DNA of 64,000 nt from Bradyrhizobium iriomotense (GTDB lineage Bacteria; Pseudomonadota; Alphaproteobacteria; Rhizobiales; Xanthobacteraceae), in assembly GCF_018129405.1 (NCBI RefSeq), contig NZ_JAFCLP010000018.1, positions 62,001-126,000 of the forward strand. The letters run 5' to 3'. Shown here piece after piece: positions 41,334 through 50,492 of this stretch; position 1 is the stretch's first letter, and each line of letters begins with the position of its first letter. The notes beneath the pieces are model-generated. The model saw nothing but the letters and a program-made list of their open reading frames with translations, searched no databases and was not told where the DNA came from. The position numbers were made by a program, and so were the translations under genes.

Positions 41334-42245
41334 GTGAAACATTTCCGTAGCATCGGGCTCGCGCTCGCCGCGACCTTCGCCGTCAGCCAGGCCGGGGCCC
41401 AGGAGCTGACCGGCACGCTGAAGAACATCAAGGACACCGGCGCCATCACGCTGGGCTTCCGCGACTCCTCGATCCCGTTCTCCTATCTGGACGACAACCA
41501 GAAGCCGGTCGGGTTCGCGATGGACATCTGCTACAAGATCGTCGACGCCGTGAAGAAGGAGCTCAAGCTCGACAAGCTTGAGGTCAAGCTCAACCCGGTG
41601 ACCTCCGCGACGCGCATCCCGCTGATGGCCAACGGCACCATCGACCTCGAATGCGGCTCGACCACCAACAATGCCGAGCGCCAGAAGCAGGTCGCCTTCA
41701 CCAACACCCACTTCCTGACCGCCAGCCGGTACGTCTTCAAGAAGTCGAGCGGCATCAAGTCGATCGACGACCTCAAGGGCAAGACGGTGGTCTCGACCGC
41801 CGGCACCACCAACATCAAGCAGCTCACCGAAGCCAACGTCGCCAAGGGCCTCGGCGCCAACATCATCCCGGCCAAGGATCACGCCGAAGCCTTCCTGATG
41901 GTCGAGACCGACCGCGCGGTCGCCTTCGTCATGGACGACATCCTGCTCGCCAGCCTCGTCGCCGGCTCGAAGTCGCCGGATGACTATGCGATCTCCAAGG
42001 ACGCGTTCTCCAAGCCCGAGCCCTACGGCATCATGCTGCGCAAGGACGACGCGCCGTTCAAGAAGGTGGTCGATGCGGCAACCGCTGCGGTCTATACCTC
42101 CGGCGAAGGCGAGAAGATCTACGCCAAGTGGTTCACGACCAAGATCCCGCCGAAGGGGCTGAACCTGAACACGCCAATCTCGGCCGAGCTGAAGAACGAG
42201 TTCGCCAAGCCGACGGACTCGCCGAACCCGGACGATTATAAGTAA
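41334..42245 (+). CDS. Polar amino-acid ABC transporter substrate-binding protein (GltI-like)
   Basis: 303 residues. A signal peptide (GLALAATFAVSQAGA-QE) precedes LKNIKDTGAITLGFRDSSIPFSYLDDNQKPVGFAMDICYKIV, the standard beginning of glutamate/aspartate receptors; LECGSTTNNAERQKQVAFTNT and TDRAVAFVMDD follow. It starts with GTG after AAAGGGGAAG. It heads a four-gene transporter operon (receptor, two permeases, ATPase), separated from the rest by a hairpin-rich repeat. Ligand is likely an acidic or polar amino acid. Confidence 0.92.
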   Translation: MKHFRSIGLALAATFAVSQAGAQELTGTLKNIKDTGAITLGFRDSSIPFSYLDDNQKPVGFAMDICYKIVDAVKKELKLDKLEVKLNPVTSATRIPLMANGTIDLECGSTTNNAERQKQVAFTNTHFLTASRYVFKKSSGIKSIDDLKGKTVVSTAGTTNIKQLTEANVAKGLGANIIPAKDHAEAFLMVETDRAVAFVMDDILLASLVAGSKSPDDYAISKDAFSKPEPYGIMLRKDDAPFKKVVDAATAAVYTSGEGEKIYAKWFTTKIPPKGLNLNTPISAELKNEFAKPTDSPNPDDYK

Positions 42246-42256
42246 GATGCTGTTCA

Positions 42257-42316
42257 CCTCTCCCCGCTTGCGGGGAGAGGCCCACCCTAGCCCTCTCCCC
42301 GCAAGCGGGGAGAGGG
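42257..42316. repeat. Two CTCTCCCCGC hairpins inside the amino-acid transporter operon
   Basis: CCTCTCCCCGC/GCGGGGAGAGG (11-bp arms, two-base loop, 42257-42280) and CCCTCTCCCCGC/GCGGGGAGAGGG (12-bp arms, 42291-42316). Placed between receptor and permease genes, they could stabilise the receptor mRNA or reduce read-through, giving an excess of receptor. Confidence 0.85.
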
Positions 42317-42404
42317 AAGAAATTCCAGCCACTCTGGAGGGGGTGGCCGGAGATTTGCATAGGCGCCCGGACAACCATGATGGGCGCGTTCGCGCGGGGG
42401 ACAC

Positions 42405-43136
42405 GTGAACTACCACTGGAACTGGGGAATTTTCTTCGAGCCGAACCCGATGGGGACCGGCACCTATCTCGACATGCTGCTGTCGGGACTGGTGCTGACC
42501 ATCAAGACGGCGCTGCTCGCCTGGATCATCGCGCTGGTCTTCGGCTCGATCGTCGGCGTCATGCGCACGCTGCCGTCGCGGGGCGCCTACTGGTTCGGCT
42601 TCTGCTGGGTCGAGTTCTTCCGCAACATGCCGCTGCTGGTGCAGCTCTTCCTGTGGTTCTTCGTGCTGCCGGAATTGCTGCCGAGGGCCGCCGGCCTGTG
42701 GCTGAAGCAATTGCCGAACGCGCCGTTCTGGACGGCGGCGATCGGCGTCGGCTTCTTCATGTCGGCGCGCGTTGCCGTGCAGCTGCAGGCGGGTATCGGT
42801 TCGCTGCCGCGCGGGCAGAAGATGGCCGCGACCGCGCTCGGGCTCACCACCGTGCAGGGCTACCGCTACGTGCTGCTGCCGATGGCGTTCCGCATTATCC
42901 TGCCGCCGCTGACCTCCGAGTTCCTCAACACCATCAAGAACACGGCGGTCGCCATCACCATCGGCCTGATCGAGCTGACCGGACAGGCGCGCTCGATGCA
43001 GGAATTCTCGTTCCAGGTGTTCGAGGCCTTCACGGCCGCGACCATCCTCTATCTCCTCGTCAACGCCGTCGTCGTGACCGCGATGCGCTTCCTCGAGCGC
43101 TACGTCGCGATCCCCGGCTACATCACGGGGAAATAG
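42405..43136 (+). CDS. Amino-acid ABC transporter permease (GltJ-like)
   Basis: 243 residues with five or so membrane helices. LDMLLSGLVLTIKTALLAWIIALVFGSIVG is the HisM/GltJ N-terminus, and the ATPase-contact EAA loop reads AATALGLTTVQGYRYVLLPMAFRIILPPL. GTG start at 42405. It ends five bases before the second permease. Confidence 0.92.
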   Translation: MNYHWNWGIFFEPNPMGTGTYLDMLLSGLVLTIKTALLAWIIALVFGSIVGVMRTLPSRGAYWFGFCWVEFFRNMPLLVQLFLWFFVLPELLPRAAGLWLKQLPNAPFWTAAIGVGFFMSARVAVQLQAGIGSLPRGQKMAATALGLTTVQGYRYVLLPMAFRIILPPLTSEFLNTIKNTAVAITIGLIELTGQARSMQEFSFQVFEAFTAATILYLLVNAVVVTAMRFLERYVAIPGYITGK

Positions 43137-43140
43137 CGCC

Positions 43141-43833
43141 ATGCTCGGGAGTTTCGATTTCGACGTCATCCGCCGGTCGCTGCCCTACCTGTTCTACGAG
43201 GGCATGACCTTCACGCTGACGCTGACCGGGCTCGCCGCGCTCGGCGGCCTGATCTTCGGCACGGCGATCGCGCTAATGCGGCTGTCCGGCTACAAGACCC
43301 TCGGGCGCATCGCCGGCCTCTATGTCGACTTCATGCGCTCGCTGCCGCTGGTGCTGGTGATCTTCTGGTTCTACTTCCTGGTGCCCTATATCGGGCAGTG
43401 GGTGACCGGCGCCTCGCGCCCGATCAGCGTCGGCGCGTTCGCGTCCTCGCTCATCACCTTCATCATGTTCGAGGCGGCGTATTTCTCCGAGATCATGCGC
43501 GCCGGCATCCAGTCGATCTCGCGCGGCCAGCCGGCCGCGGCCAGCGCGCTGGGACTGAGCTACGCCCAGACCATGCGCTACGTCGTGCTGCCGCAGGCGT
43601 TCCGCAACATGCTGCCCGTGCTGCTGACCCAGACCATCGTGTTGTTCCAGGACACCTCGCTGGTCTACGTGCTGTCGATCCCGGACTTCCTGGGCGCAGC
43701 CAGCAAAGTCGCGCAGCGCGACGGGCGTCTCGTCGAAATGTACCTGTTCGCCGCCGTCGTCTACTTCACCATTTCCTGTATCGCGTCCTTCGGCGTTCGC
43801 CGTCTGCAGTCGCGCATCGCCATCATTCGCTAG
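43141..43833 (+). CDS. Amino-acid ABC transporter permease (GltK-like)
   Basis: 230 residues. GMTFTLTLTGLAALGGLIFGTAIALMRLS and FMRSLPLVLVIFWFYFLVP are typical of the partner permease; the EAA loop is AASALGLSYAQTMRYVVLPQAFRNMLPVL. With the preceding permease it forms the heterodimeric channel. Followed 12 bp later by the ATPase gene. Confidence 0.92.
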   Translation: MLGSFDFDVIRRSLPYLFYEGMTFTLTLTGLAALGGLIFGTAIALMRLSGYKTLGRIAGLYVDFMRSLPLVLVIFWFYFLVPYIGQWVTGASRPISVGAFASSLITFIMFEAAYFSEIMRAGIQSISRGQPAAASALGLSYAQTMRYVVLPQAFRNMLPVLLTQTIVLFQDTSLVYVLSIPDFLGAASKVAQRDGRLVEMYLFAAVVYFTISCIASFGVRRLQSRIAIIR

Positions 43834-43845
43834 AGTGTGTCGGTC

Positions 43846-44577
43846 ATGATCGAAATCAGCCACGTCAACAAATGGTACAGCCCCACCTTCCAGGTGCTGA
43901 CCGACTGTACCACCAGCGTCACCAAGGGCGAGGTCGTCGTGGTCTGCGGCCCCTCGGGCTCGGGCAAGTCGACGCTGATCAAATGCGTCAACGCGCTGGA
44001 GCCGTTCCAGAGCGGCGACATCTCGGTCGACGGCACCAAGGTCAACGATCCCAAGACCAATCTGCCGAAGCTGCGCTCGCGCGTCGGCATGGTGTTCCAG
44101 CACTTCGAGCTGTTCCCGCACCTCAAGATCATCGACAATCTCTGCCTCGCGCAGGAGAAGGTGCTGGGCCGGGGCCACGACAAGTCGGTTACCAAGGGCA
44201 TGCAGCTCTTGGAGCGCGTCGGCCTGAAGGAGCAGGCGCAGAAGTTTCCGGCGCAGCTCTCCGGCGGCCAGCAGCAGCGCGTTGCCATTGCACGCGCGCT
44301 CGCGATGGATCCGATCGTCATGCTGTTCGACGAGCCGACCTCGGCGCTCGATCCTGAGATGGTCAGCGAGGTGCTCGACGTCATGGTCGACCTCGCCCGC
44401 GAGGGCATGACCATGATGGTCGTCACCCACGAGATGGGCTTCGCCCGCAAGGTCGCCAACCGCGTCATCTTCATGGACCGCGGCGAGATCGTCGAGGACG
44501 CCCCGAAGGACGACTTCTTCGGCAAGCCCCGCAGCGACCGCGCGCAGAAGTTCTTGTCGAAGATATTGTCGCATTAA
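43846..44577 (+). CDS. Amino-acid ABC transporter ATP-binding protein (GltL-like)
   Basis: 243 residues. Walker [11 protein letters not shown]-loop [11 protein letters not shown], signature LSGGQQQR, Walker [15 protein letters not shown] and the switch His in VVTHEMGFA are all intact. It powers the transporter encoded by the three preceding genes. The ATG at 43846 is used; an in-frame GTG three codons earlier is possible. Confidence 0.94.
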   Translation: MIEISHVNKWYSPTFQVLTDCTTSVTKGEVVVVCGPSGSGKSTLIKCVNALEPFQSGDISVDGTKVNDPKTNLPKLRSRVGMVFQHFELFPHLKIIDNLCLAQEKVLGRGHDKSVTKGMQLLERVGLKEQAQKFPAQLSGGQQQRVAIARALAMDPIVMLFDEPTSALDPEMVSEVLDVMVDLAREGMTMMVVTHEMGFARKVANRVIFMDRGEIVEDAPKDDFFGKPRSDRAQKFLSKILSH

Positions 44578-44585
44578 CTTTCTCC

Positions 44586-44681
44586 GTCATTCCGGGGCGC
44601 GACGCAGTCGCGAGCCCGGAATCCATAACCACCATCGGGAGTATGGATCCCGGGCTCGCGCTACGCGCGCCCCGGGATGAC
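44586..44681. repeat. Dispersed palindromic repeat, GTCATTCCGGG family
   Basis: GTCATTCCGGGGCGCG at the left and CGCGCCCCGGGATGAC at the right, with an inner GGATCC-centred segment. Second member of the family at 31211-31290. It follows the ATPase gene and may end the operon transcript. Confidence 0.8.
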
Positions 44682-44760
44682 GAAGAGTAGGGTTTATCGG
44701 GCCCGCCAAATCTCCTATACCGATTGCCAATTCCCCCCTTTTCCTCCCAGGAGACCTGCC

Positions 44761-45621
44761 TTGGACCCGCTCGCCTATGTCAACGGCTCATTCGTCCCGC
44801 TCTCGGAAGCCAAAATCTCGGTCCTCGATCGCGGCTTCCTGTTCGCCGACGGCATCTACGAGGTCTCGGCGGTGCTGGACGGCAAGCTGGTCGACAACGC
44901 TTCGCACCTGGCGCGGCTGGAGCGGTCGGTCGGCGAGATCAGCTTGAGGCTGCCGGAGACGATCGAGCGCATCACGGAGATCCAGAAGGAGCTGATCGCG
45001 CGCAACAAGGTCGTGAGCGGCCTCGTCTATCTCCAGGTCACGCGCGGCGCCGACAAGGGCCGCGACTTCCCGTTTCCCAAGGGGGACGTCAAGTCGAGCC
45101 TGGTGATGTTCACTTCGGAGAAGGACATCATCAACGCTCCCGTGGCAAAGACCGGCATCAACGTGATCACGGTGCCCGACATCCGCTGGGAGCGCCGCGA
45201 CATCAAGAGCGTCGCGCTGCTGGCGCAGGTGCTGGCGAAGCAGGCCGCGGCCGAAGCCGGCGCGGGCGAAGCCTGGATGCTGCAGGACGGCTACGTCACC
45301 GAGGGCGGCTCGTCGTCGGCGTTCATCCTCACCAAGGACGACGTCATCGTCACCCGCAAAAACTCCAACGCGATCCTGCCGGGCTGCACCCGCAAGGCGG
45401 TGATCGCGCTTGCCGAGGAGCGCCAGCTCCGTGTCGAGGAACGTTCCTTCACAGTCGCCGAGGCGCTCGCTGCCAAGGAAGCGTTCATCACCAGCGCATC
45501 CTCCTTCGTGCAGCCGGTGATCGCAATCGACGGCAAGACCATCGGCGACGGCAAGCCCGGCCCGATGGCGACCCGGCTGCGCGAGATCTATGTGGAGTTC
45601 GCCAAGGCGACGGCGGTTTAG
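44761..45621 (+). CDS. D-amino-acid transaminase (fold type IV PLP enzyme)
   Basis: 286 residues from a TTG at 44761, which has AGGAG at proper spacing; earlier in-frame starts add non-homologous sequence. YVNGSFVPLSEAKISVLDRGFLFADGIYEV is the class IV beginning; the PLP lysine is in RRDIKSVALLAQVLAKQAA; TEGGSSSAFIL binds the cofactor phosphate. It resembles DAAT, which interconverts D-alanine and D-glutamate for peptidoglycan or catabolism; branched-chain transaminases are the main alternative. It is downstream of the amino-acid transporter, separated by a repeat. Confidence 0.87.
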   Translation: MDPLAYVNGSFVPLSEAKISVLDRGFLFADGIYEVSAVLDGKLVDNASHLARLERSVGEISLRLPETIERITEIQKELIARNKVVSGLVYLQVTRGADKGRDFPFPKGDVKSSLVMFTSEKDIINAPVAKTGINVITVPDIRWERRDIKSVALLAQVLAKQAAAEAGAGEAWMLQDGYVTEGGSSSAFILTKDDVIVTRKNSNAILPGCTRKAVIALAEERQLRVEERSFTVAEALAAKEAFITSASSFVQPVIAIDGKTIGDGKPGPMATRLREIYVEFAKATAV

Positions 45622-45638
45622 GCGGTACGCTCCGCTAT

Positions 45639-45730
45639 CGTAGGGTGGGCAAAGCGAAGCGTGCCCACCTTCCGTTGAATTCATGGAAAGGTGGTGGGCA
45701 CGGCGCAAGTGCGCCTTTGCCCACCCTACG
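45639..45730. repeat. Dispersed palindromic repeat, CGTAGGGTGGGCAAA family
   Basis: CGTAGGGTGGGCAAAGC and TTTGCCCACCCTACG at the ends, with GTGCCCACC/GGTGGGCAC inside. Other copies at 50393-50486 and 56064-56154. It separates two convergent genes. Confidence 0.85.
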
Positions 45731-45759
45731 GGACTTGTGCTGAGGCGCGCGCCGTCCCC

Positions 45760-46221
45760 TCACGCCACCGACGCCTTCACCTTCACCGGATGCACGGCGC
45801 GGAACGCGATCGCGATCCTGTTCCAGGCATTGATGGCCCCGATCAGCATGGTCAGGTTCACCGTGTCCGCGTCGGAGAACTGCGCGCGAACCTGTTCGTA
45901 GACGTCGTCAGGCGCATGCGTCTCTGAGATCAGCGTCACCGCTTCCGTCCAGGCCAGCGCGGCGCGCTCGCGGTCGGAATAGAGCGGGGATTCGCGCCAG
46001 GCATTGAGCAGGTAGATGCGCTGCTCGGTCTCGCCGCGCTTGCGGGCGTCCTCGGTGTGCATGTTGATGCAGAAGGCGCAGCCGTTGATCTGCGACGCGC
46101 GGATCTTGACCAGCTCGATCAGCGATTTTTCCAGGCCCGTCGACTGGATCTGCTCTTCGAGCGCCATCAGTGCTTTGATCGTATCGGGCGCGGCCTGGTA
46201 GTAGTTCATGCGGGGCTTCAT
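45760..46221 (-). CDS. AhpD-like carboxymuconolactone decarboxylase family protein
   Basis: 153 residues. The AhpD core with the redox pair is clear: LIELVKIRASQINGCAFCINMHTEDARKRGE (C-x-x-C followed by H). These small all-helical trimers act as alkylhydroperoxidases or thiol-redox partners. It lies 27 bp downstream of the efflux gene on the same strand and is probably its operon partner. Confidence 0.9.
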   Translation of the reverse strand: MKPRMNYYQAAPDTIKALMALEEQIQSTGLEKSLIELVKIRASQINGCAFCINMHTEDARKRGETEQRIYLLNAWRESPLYSDRERAALAWTEAVTLISETHAPDDVYEQVRAQFSDADTVNLTMLIGAINAWNRIAIAFRAVHPVKVKASVA

Positions 46222-46248
46222 GGTCGTTCTCCTTTGCTCCGGTTGGGA

Positions 46249-47859
46249 TCAGTGGGCTCCGCCAGCCGAGGTCTGGCCGGGCTTCTTCAGAAAGAATACG
46301 GCGATCAGAGCGACGATCAGCGCCATGCCGAGCAGATAGAAGGTGTCGCTGAAGGCGAAGATATAGGCCTGCTTCTGCACGACATGGCCGATCGCAACAT
46401 AGGCGCGATGCGAGGCGTCCGCACGGTCGAGGATGCCGTGATTGACGAAATATTGCGTGAGCTGTTCCAGCCGCGTGCGCGTGGCCTGCTCGAACACGGA
46501 GACCGACTGCATCAGCACGTTGGAGTGATACTGCTCGCGCTTGGTCAGCACGGTTTGCAACAGCGCAATGCCGACGGCGCCGCCGAGATTGCGCATCATG
46601 TTGAACAGGCCGGAGGCCGAGCCGGCGTTCTCCGCCTCGATGCCGGCCGTTGCGACCGCTGACAATGGTGCCATCACCAGCGCCTGGCCGACGGCGCGAA
46701 CGACGTTGGGCCACAGCAGCTGGTCAGCGGCGTAGTCGTTGGTCATGTAGATGTTCATGAAGTTCGACGCCGCAAACAGCACGAAGCCGATGCCGATGAT
46801 GATCCGCGCGTCGAATTTCTGCATCAGGCGCGGCACCAGCGGGATCAGCAGGAGCTGCGGCAGCCCGGTCCAGGCCAGCACCGTGCCGATCTGCTCGGCG
46901 TTGTAACCCTGGATGCGCGACAGATATTGCGGCATGATGAACACCGAACCGTACAGCGCGATGCCGAGCAGGAAGTTCGCCAGCATGCCGAAGCCGAAAT
47001 TGCGGCGGACCAGCAGGCGCAGATTGAGCAGCGGCTTCTTCACGGTGAGCTCGATGATCAGGAAGGCTGTCAGCGCCATTGCGGCGATGATCGACAGCTT
47101 GACGATGAAGGGCGAACCGAACCAGTCGTCCTTGTTGCCTTCCTCCAGCACGGTCTGCAGCGCCGACAGCCCGATCGCCATGGTGATGATGCCGGCCCAG
47201 TCGCCCTCGCGGAGCAGCGCGAGCTTCATGGGCTTTGCCTCGAGCGCGTACCAGAGCATGCCGACCATGATCGCGCCGGGCACGAGGTTGACGTAGAAGA
47301 TGTACTGCCAGCCGAAATTCTCGGTGAGATAGCCGCCGATGGTCGGACCGATCGCGGGCGCGAACGTCGCCGACAGCGCGAACAGCGCAAGTCCGACCGG
47401 CTGTTTTGCGCGCGGCAGCAGCGTGATGATCAGTGTGAACGCCATCGGGATCAGCACGCCGCCGGTAAAACCCTGCACCGCGCGCAGCACGATCATCTGC
47501 GGCAGATCCTGCGCCAGCGCGCAGGCGGCCGACAGAACCAGGAACAGGACCGCATTGGTGAGCAGATAGATGCGGATCGAGAACACCTGCGCGAGCCAGC
47601 CCGACAGCGGGATCACCACGATCTCGGCGATCAGATAGGAGGTCGAGATCCAGCCGCCGTCGTCGATGCCGGCGCCGATCGCGCCCTGGATGTCCGCGAG
47701 CGAGGCGTTGACGATCTGGATGTTCAGCACCGCCATGAAGGCGCCGAGCGTCGCGCCGATCACCGCGATCCAGGTTTTGGCGGACACCGCCGGTGCTGCG
47801 GCGGGCGCGGGAATGTTGGCGGCGGATACGGCGTTGAGGGTGGGTTGAAGCGTGCTCAT
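46249..47859 (-). CDS. DHA2-family multidrug efflux MFS transporter (EmrB-like)
   Basis: 536 residues, 14-helix drug:H+ antiporter. Typical motifs: WIAVIGATLGAFMAVLNIQIVNASL in helix one, GAGIDDGGWISTSYLIAEIVVIPLSGWL, GFTGGVLIPMAFTLI, and GPTIGGYLTENFGWQYIFYVNLVPG (motif C region). With the HlyD-type adaptor encoded upstream it would form an inner-membrane export system for hydrophobic toxicants; an outer-membrane channel is not encoded here. Regulated probably by the divergent LysR. Confidence 0.92.
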   Translation of the reverse strand: MSTLQPTLNAVSAANIPAPAAAPAVSAKTWIAVIGATLGAFMAVLNIQIVNASLADIQGAIGAGIDDGGWISTSYLIAEIVVIPLSGWLAQVFSIRIYLLTNAVLFLVLSAACALAQDLPQMIVLRAVQGFTGGVLIPMAFTLIITLLPRAKQPVGLALFALSATFAPAIGPTIGGYLTENFGWQYIFYVNLVPGAIMVGMLWYALEAKPMKLALLREGDWAGIITMAIGLSALQTVLEEGNKDDWFGSPFIVKLSIIAAMALTAFLIIELTVKKPLLNLRLLVRRNFGFGMLANFLLGIALYGSVFIMPQYLSRIQGYNAEQIGTVLAWTGLPQLLLIPLVPRLMQKFDARIIIGIGFVLFAASNFMNIYMTNDYAADQLLWPNVVRAVGQALVMAPLSAVATAGIEAENAGSASGLFNMMRNLGGAVGIALLQTVLTKREQYHSNVLMQSVSVFEQATRTRLEQLTQYFVNHGILDRADASHRAYVAIGHVVQKQAYIFAFSDTFYLLGMALIVALIAVFFLKKPGQTSAGGAH

Positions 47860-47978
47860 GGAAGCCTCGTCTCGGATACGGAGACAGGATGTACTGGGCG
47901 GACGGTTTCGATAATCGAGGAAGTCCTGGAAGGATCATCCGGCAGGATTTGACAATCCCACCGGAGCCTTCCTTGCCT

Positions 47979-49160
47979 TCAGCCGCCGTTCGGACGGGAC
48001 ATGTTGTCTGCCAGACGCTTGGCCGTCTCGCGTTCGGCCAGCACCGTCGCCTTCGTGTCGACGGTCGGCACCGCCGACATGCCGGGGCGCAGCAGGCCGG
48101 TGAGGCTGTGGTCGTCGAGCACGATCTTCACCGGCACGCGCTGCACGATCTTGGTGAAATTGCCGGTGGCATTGTCGGGCGGCAGCAGTGCGAATTCGAG
48201 CCCGCTGGCCGGTGACAGGCTGTCGACATGACCGCGCAGCGTGCGATTGCGAAAACTGTCGACGTGCAGCTCAACCGGCTGGCCGGGACGCACATGTGTC
48301 AGCTGCGTCTCCTTGAAGTTCGCAACGACATAGACCGCATCGAGCGGCACCACCGCCATCAATTGCGTGCCGGCCTGCACATACTGGCCGACCCGCAGGC
48401 TGCGGGCGCCGACCGTGCCGTCCACCGGCGCGGTGATCTCGGTATAGGACAGGTTCAGCGCCGCCTGCTGCGCGACCGCGCGGGCACGCTCGAGCTGGGC
48501 CGTGGCCTGGGCGCGCTGGGTGGTGAGCACGTCGACCTTGCGCTGTGCGGCGATCAGGCCCGACTTCGCGTGCTGCAATTGCGCATTGCTGGCGCGCAGC
48601 GCCGCATCGGTCTGCTGTGCGCGCTGGATCGTGCCGGAGCCCGACTTCATGAGGTCGTCGTAGCGGGCGCGCTCCTCCTGCGCGAATTTCAGATTGGCGT
48701 CCGCAGCCGCGACATCGGCAGTGCTCTGTTCGATGACCGGCTGTTGTAGTTCGAGTTGAGCATCGATGTTGCGCACCGAGGCTTCGCCGGCCGCGACGTC
48801 GGCACGGGCCTGATCCAGCGCCGCCTTGAAGTCGCGGTCGTCGATCCTGGCAAGAACCTGGCCAGCCTTGACCTTCTCGTTGTCGCCGACCAGCACCTTG
48901 GCGATATAGCCGGAGACTTTTGGCGCGATGATCGTGGAGTCCGCCTTCACATAGGCATCGTCGGTGGTCTCGAGGTAGCGGCCGTAGGTCCAGTAGTCGT
49001 GGCCGTAGTAGGCCATGGTTGCCGTGCCTGCGAGGAGGGCGAGCACCAAGGCGGCGCGCCGGACCATGTTCCGGGCCGGAACGGCGGGCGGCGCCTTGGG
49101 ATAATCACGAGTGATTTCAGTTGCTTGCTGGAAGGTCTCGGTGCGGGGCATCTCGGACAT
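47979..49160 (-). CDS. HlyD/EmrA-family membrane fusion protein
   Basis: 393 residues. An inner-membrane anchor (RAALVLALLAGTATMAYYGHDYW) is followed by TTDDAYVKADSTIIAPKVSGYIAKVLVGDNEKVKAGQVLARID (lipoyl half), a long coiled-coil hairpin (about 110-230), the second lipoyl half (LSYTEITAPVDGTVG) and a barrel (VVANFKETQLTHVRPGQPVELHVD). EmrA partner of the downstream MFS pump, 119 bp apart. First gene of the operon. Confidence 0.92.
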   Translation of the reverse strand: MSEMPRTETFQQATEITRDYPKAPPAVPARNMVRRAALVLALLAGTATMAYYGHDYWTYGRYLETTDDAYVKADSTIIAPKVSGYIAKVLVGDNEKVKAGQVLARIDDRDFKAALDQARADVAAGEASVRNIDAQLELQQPVIEQSTADVAAADANLKFAQEERARYDDLMKSGSGTIQRAQQTDAALRASNAQLQHAKSGLIAAQRKVDVLTTQRAQATAQLERARAVAQQAALNLSYTEITAPVDGTVGARSLRVGQYVQAGTQLMAVVPLDAVYVVANFKETQLTHVRPGQPVELHVDSFRNRTLRGHVDSLSPASGLEFALLPPDNATGNFTKIVQRVPVKIVLDDHSLTGLLRPGMSAVPTVDTKATVLAERETAKRLADNMSRPNGG

Positions 49161-49232
49161 TGCGGTCTCCTGTCGGCTCGCTGAGACTATCGGCCTTGCC
49201 GGCCCCGGTGATAATTGACAAAACCTCGGAAG

Positions 49233-49257
49233 GATTATCCATTGATGGTGGATAATC
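49233..49257. promoter_or_regulatory. LysR-type operator candidate between efflux operon and regulator
   Basis: GATTATCCA (49233-49241) and TGGATAATC (49249-49257) are a perfect 9-bp inverted repeat with a 7-bp spacer and contain a T-N11-A core. It lies 73 bp upstream of the adaptor gene and about 200 bp upstream of the lysR gene. A variant (GGATCATCC) occurs upstream of the MFS gene near 47932. Confidence 0.65.
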
Positions 49258-49459
49258 GGAGCCGTCGCCCCGTTCGTGATGTCTACCGGGCCAGAGCCGC
49301 GACTGCCCCAGAGCGATTGCCGCCTCTGTCGCGCGATTGCTGCTGAGGCGCGCGTCGTCTTGCAGGCGAAGCTGCAGGCGGGGCGAGCTATGTGTGCGAA
49401 CTGATGATCCGGGACGAATGTCTCGCGATTGTCGATCAAGAGCGGATAATCAGGCGGCC

Positions 49460-50371
49460 ATGGATCGATTGACCAGCCTCGAAGTGTTCAGCCGGGTGGT
49501 CGAGACCGGCGGCTTCTCCGCAGCAGCCCGCAAGCTCAACATGTCGACCACCATGGTGAGCAATCACGTGCAGGCGCTGGAAGACCGGCTCGGGGTCAGG
49601 CTGCTTCACCGCACCACGCGCAAGGTCAACCTGACCGAGATCGGCAAGGCCTATTACGACCGCTGCGTCCAGATCCTCGCCGACCTCGAACAGGCCGACG
49701 ACATCGCGAGCGAATTGCAGTCGGTGCCCCGCGGCACGCTGCGCATTCACGTCGCCACCCACATGGTGCCGTTCGTGACGCCGGTGGTCGCAAAGCTCCT
49801 GTCGGCCTATCCGGAGCTCAAGATCGATCTGCGCATGGGCGAGGCCGATGTCGATCTCATCGAGGAAGGCTACGACGTTGCCCTGCGCATGACCCCGCCG
49901 CCGGATTCGAGCCTGATCGTGCGCAGCCTCGCCACCTGGCGTCATGTGCTGTGCTGTTCCCACGATTACATCGAGAAGCACGGCCGGGTACAGAAGCTCG
50001 ACGAGCTCACCACGCATAATTGCGGTCGTCACCTCAACTATCCGTTTGGCGATGAATGGCGCTTTTTCGATCGCAAGGGCGCGCCGGCTTCGGTGCGCAT
50101 CTCCGGCAGCTTCGTCACCAACAGCGGGGAGGCGCTGCGGAAGGTCGCGCTGGAAGGTGCTGCCGTGTGCCTGATGGCAGGGTTTCTCATTCAGGACGAC
50201 CTCGAAGCCGGCCGCCTCGTGCGCCTGTTGCCGGAATATCGGACGGTCGAGCTGTCCATGAACGCGGTCTATCCGCACCGCCATCATCTGTCGGCGAAGG
50301 TCAGGACCTTCATCGACATGATCGTGCATCACAGCGCCGAGCAGCAGAAGCTGATCAATCCGTATTCGTGA
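49460..50371 (+). CDS. LysR family transcriptional regulator
   Basis: 303 residues. HTH MDRLTSLEVFSRVVETGGFSAAARKLNMSTTMVSNHVQALEDRLGV and a co-inducer domain of the CrgA/AaeR-like subgroup (LRIHVATHMVPFVTPVVAKLLSAYPELKIDLRMGEADVDLIEEGYDVALRM). Divergent from the EmrAB-like operon, with an operator-like palindrome in between. The ATG at 49460 is exactly at the usual LysR start. Confidence 0.9.
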   Translation: MDRLTSLEVFSRVVETGGFSAAARKLNMSTTMVSNHVQALEDRLGVRLLHRTTRKVNLTEIGKAYYDRCVQILADLEQADDIASELQSVPRGTLRIHVATHMVPFVTPVVAKLLSAYPELKIDLRMGEADVDLIEEGYDVALRMTPPPDSSLIVRSLATWRHVLCCSHDYIEKHGRVQKLDELTTHNCGRHLNYPFGDEWRFFDRKGAPASVRISGSFVTNSGEALRKVALEGAAVCLMAGFLIQDDLEAGRLVRLLPEYRTVELSMNAVYPHRHHLSAKVRTFIDMIVHHSAEQQKLINPYS

Positions 50372-50392
50372 GTGGCGCGGCGCCGGCACGAC

Positions 50393-50486
50393 CGTAGGGT
50401 GGGCAAAGGCGCTCTTGCGCCGTGCCCACCATCTCTCCATGAAATCGGAAGAAGAGGTGGGCACGCTTCGCTTTGCCCACCCTGCG
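50393..50486. repeat. Dispersed palindromic repeat, CGTAGGGTGGGCAAA family
   Basis: Same element as 45639-45730, inverted order of inner arms (GCGCTCTTGCGC hairpin at left). It separates two convergent genes. Confidence 0.85.
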
Positions 50487-50492
50487 ATTCCG

